Shown: in pieces, positions 63,651 to 64,000 of the stretch | Layout: every line of letters starts with the position of its first letter | How positions within the stretch are numbered: position 1 is the first letter of the stretch | Origin: Theionarchaea archaeon | GTDB taxonomy: Archaea > Methanobacteriota_B > Thermococci > Methanofastidiosales > SZ-28-30 | DNA length: 64,000 nt | NCBI GenBank assembly: GCA_018992685.1 | Contig: JACVGT010000008.1 | Span: forward strand, 67,414-131,413 | Reading direction: 5' to 3' | Notes under the pieces: model-generated | What the model saw: the letters and a program-made list of their open reading frames with translations, nothing else | What the model was told of the DNA's origin: nothing | The model's database searches: none | Position numbers and translations under genes: made by a program

Positions 63651-64000
63651 ATGAGACAGGATGAGTTGCAAAGACGGGTTGATAGTAGCTATGAGAAATA
63701 TGGGTGGACAGATGAGCAGAGAGCAGTTTTTGACAAGTTCATTGATGAGAGGTACGCCAGCACTAGGAAGCCAGAGAACACGCTCCGTTCCTACCTTGAC
63801 CTTTTGAACCAGGTTGTTCTGAAGATAAAGAAGCCTTTCTCAGAGATCACGTATGATGATCTTATACCGTTGTTGAGGGACTGGCAGGAACGATATGGGA
63901 AGAGTACAATGCACGGCAGAAAGTGCAAGTTGAAAGCTTTTCTAGAGGATATGTGTCACCGGTGACAATTCATGACTTACTGACTGATGATGAGATTATA
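63651..64000 (+). pseudogene. tyrosine-recombinase (integrase) N-terminal part, frameshifted, runs off window
   Basis: From ATG 63651 the frame encodes an N-terminal core-binding (SAM-like) domain of an XerC/D-type integrase (KFIDERYASTRKPENTLRSY, SEITYDDLIPLLRDWQERYG). It stops at 63963. Another frame continues from about 63947 (GYVSPVTIHDLLTDDEII), as expected for the linker to the catalytic domain, which lies beyond the window. So there is one frameshift near 63945-63950. A TATA box (CCTTATAAAGG, 63621-63631) gives a leaderless start. It is 59 bases past tRNA-Ser, a usual attachment site. Confidence 0.7.

Noticed and set aside
1-64000. CRISPR arrays, rRNA genes, complete insertion sequences, replication origin
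   Set aside because: No regularly spaced repeats, rRNA-like stretches, transposase genes or clusters of origin-box repeats were seen.

Overview
The window is from an archaeon, very probably a euryarchaeote. It carries a Sec61-beta-type translocon subunit, SRP19, the replication factor C large subunit, Mre11/Rad50, an archaeal topoisomerase I with zinc ribbons, an Nre-type repair protein and an ADP-forming acyl-CoA synthetase. Promoters are archaeal: TATA boxes of the type CCTTTATAAG lie about 25 bases upstream of the start codon, so most first genes appear leaderless, while internal operon genes have GGAGG/GGTGA-type Shine-Dalgarno sites. The exact lineage cannot be fixed from this sequence; an uncultivated, heterotrophic, peptide- or amino-acid-using anaerobe would fit.

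Layout. 1-3.9 kb: the end of an ADP-forming acyl-CoA synthetase faces a three-gene operon with a 30-residue peptide and two radical SAM enzymes, a strong candidate for a new RiPP pathway. 4.4-22.5 kb: mostly core genes (sec61 beta, glycine decarboxylase P1/P2, a short GH3-like adenylating enzyme, rad50/mre11, topA, gpmI, an MFS exporter, a K+-channel-like/RCK protein with an unusual filter, ferredoxin, cobalamin adenosyltransferase, SRP19). 22.5-32.5 kb: an accessory stretch that becomes visibly AT-rich. It holds a secreted GATase-like/TPR protein, a membrane TPR protein, and a regulated locus made of a winged-helix regulator, a protein with three GxxD (AsnC/Lrp-like) segments, a large HExxH metallopeptidase-like coiled-coil protein and a second small DNA-binding-like protein. 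One 12-bp palindromic core (AATACTAGTATT) lies in both divergent promoters. 32.5-46.9 kb: small membrane and lipoproteins, a HAD phosphatase, a TRADD-N-associated-like membrane protein in operon with a presenilin-type intramembrane protease interrupted by an in-frame TAG, DUF1614, threonine aldolase, a decayed ridA, an ORC-like ATPase, a surface protein, nreA, a DUF1508/coiled-coil/DUF937 cluster, and tRNA-Pro(CGG). 47-64 kb: rfcL, kynureninase, a dipeptide-type permease pair whose second subunit carries an N-terminal RING/PHD-like zinc finger, a Zn/Cd P-type ATPase, an autoregulated membrane protein/winged-helix operon, a second MFS protein, a RecA-fold protein with a degenerate P-loop, a site-2 protease, a papain-fold peptidase plus a free copy of its C-terminal domain, Hsp20, a membrane beta-propeller, tRNA-Ser(GCT) and an adjoining integrase fragment.

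How the genes work together. Glycine decarboxylase and threonine aldolase both feed glycine/one-carbon metabolism; kynureninase and the peptide permeases fit amino-acid use; Mre11/Rad50, TopA, RFC-L and Nre (the last two with C-terminal PIP boxes) form a scattered repair/replication group. The most likely undescribed systems are the radical SAM/short-peptide operon and the AT-rich metallopeptidase locus with its shared operator.
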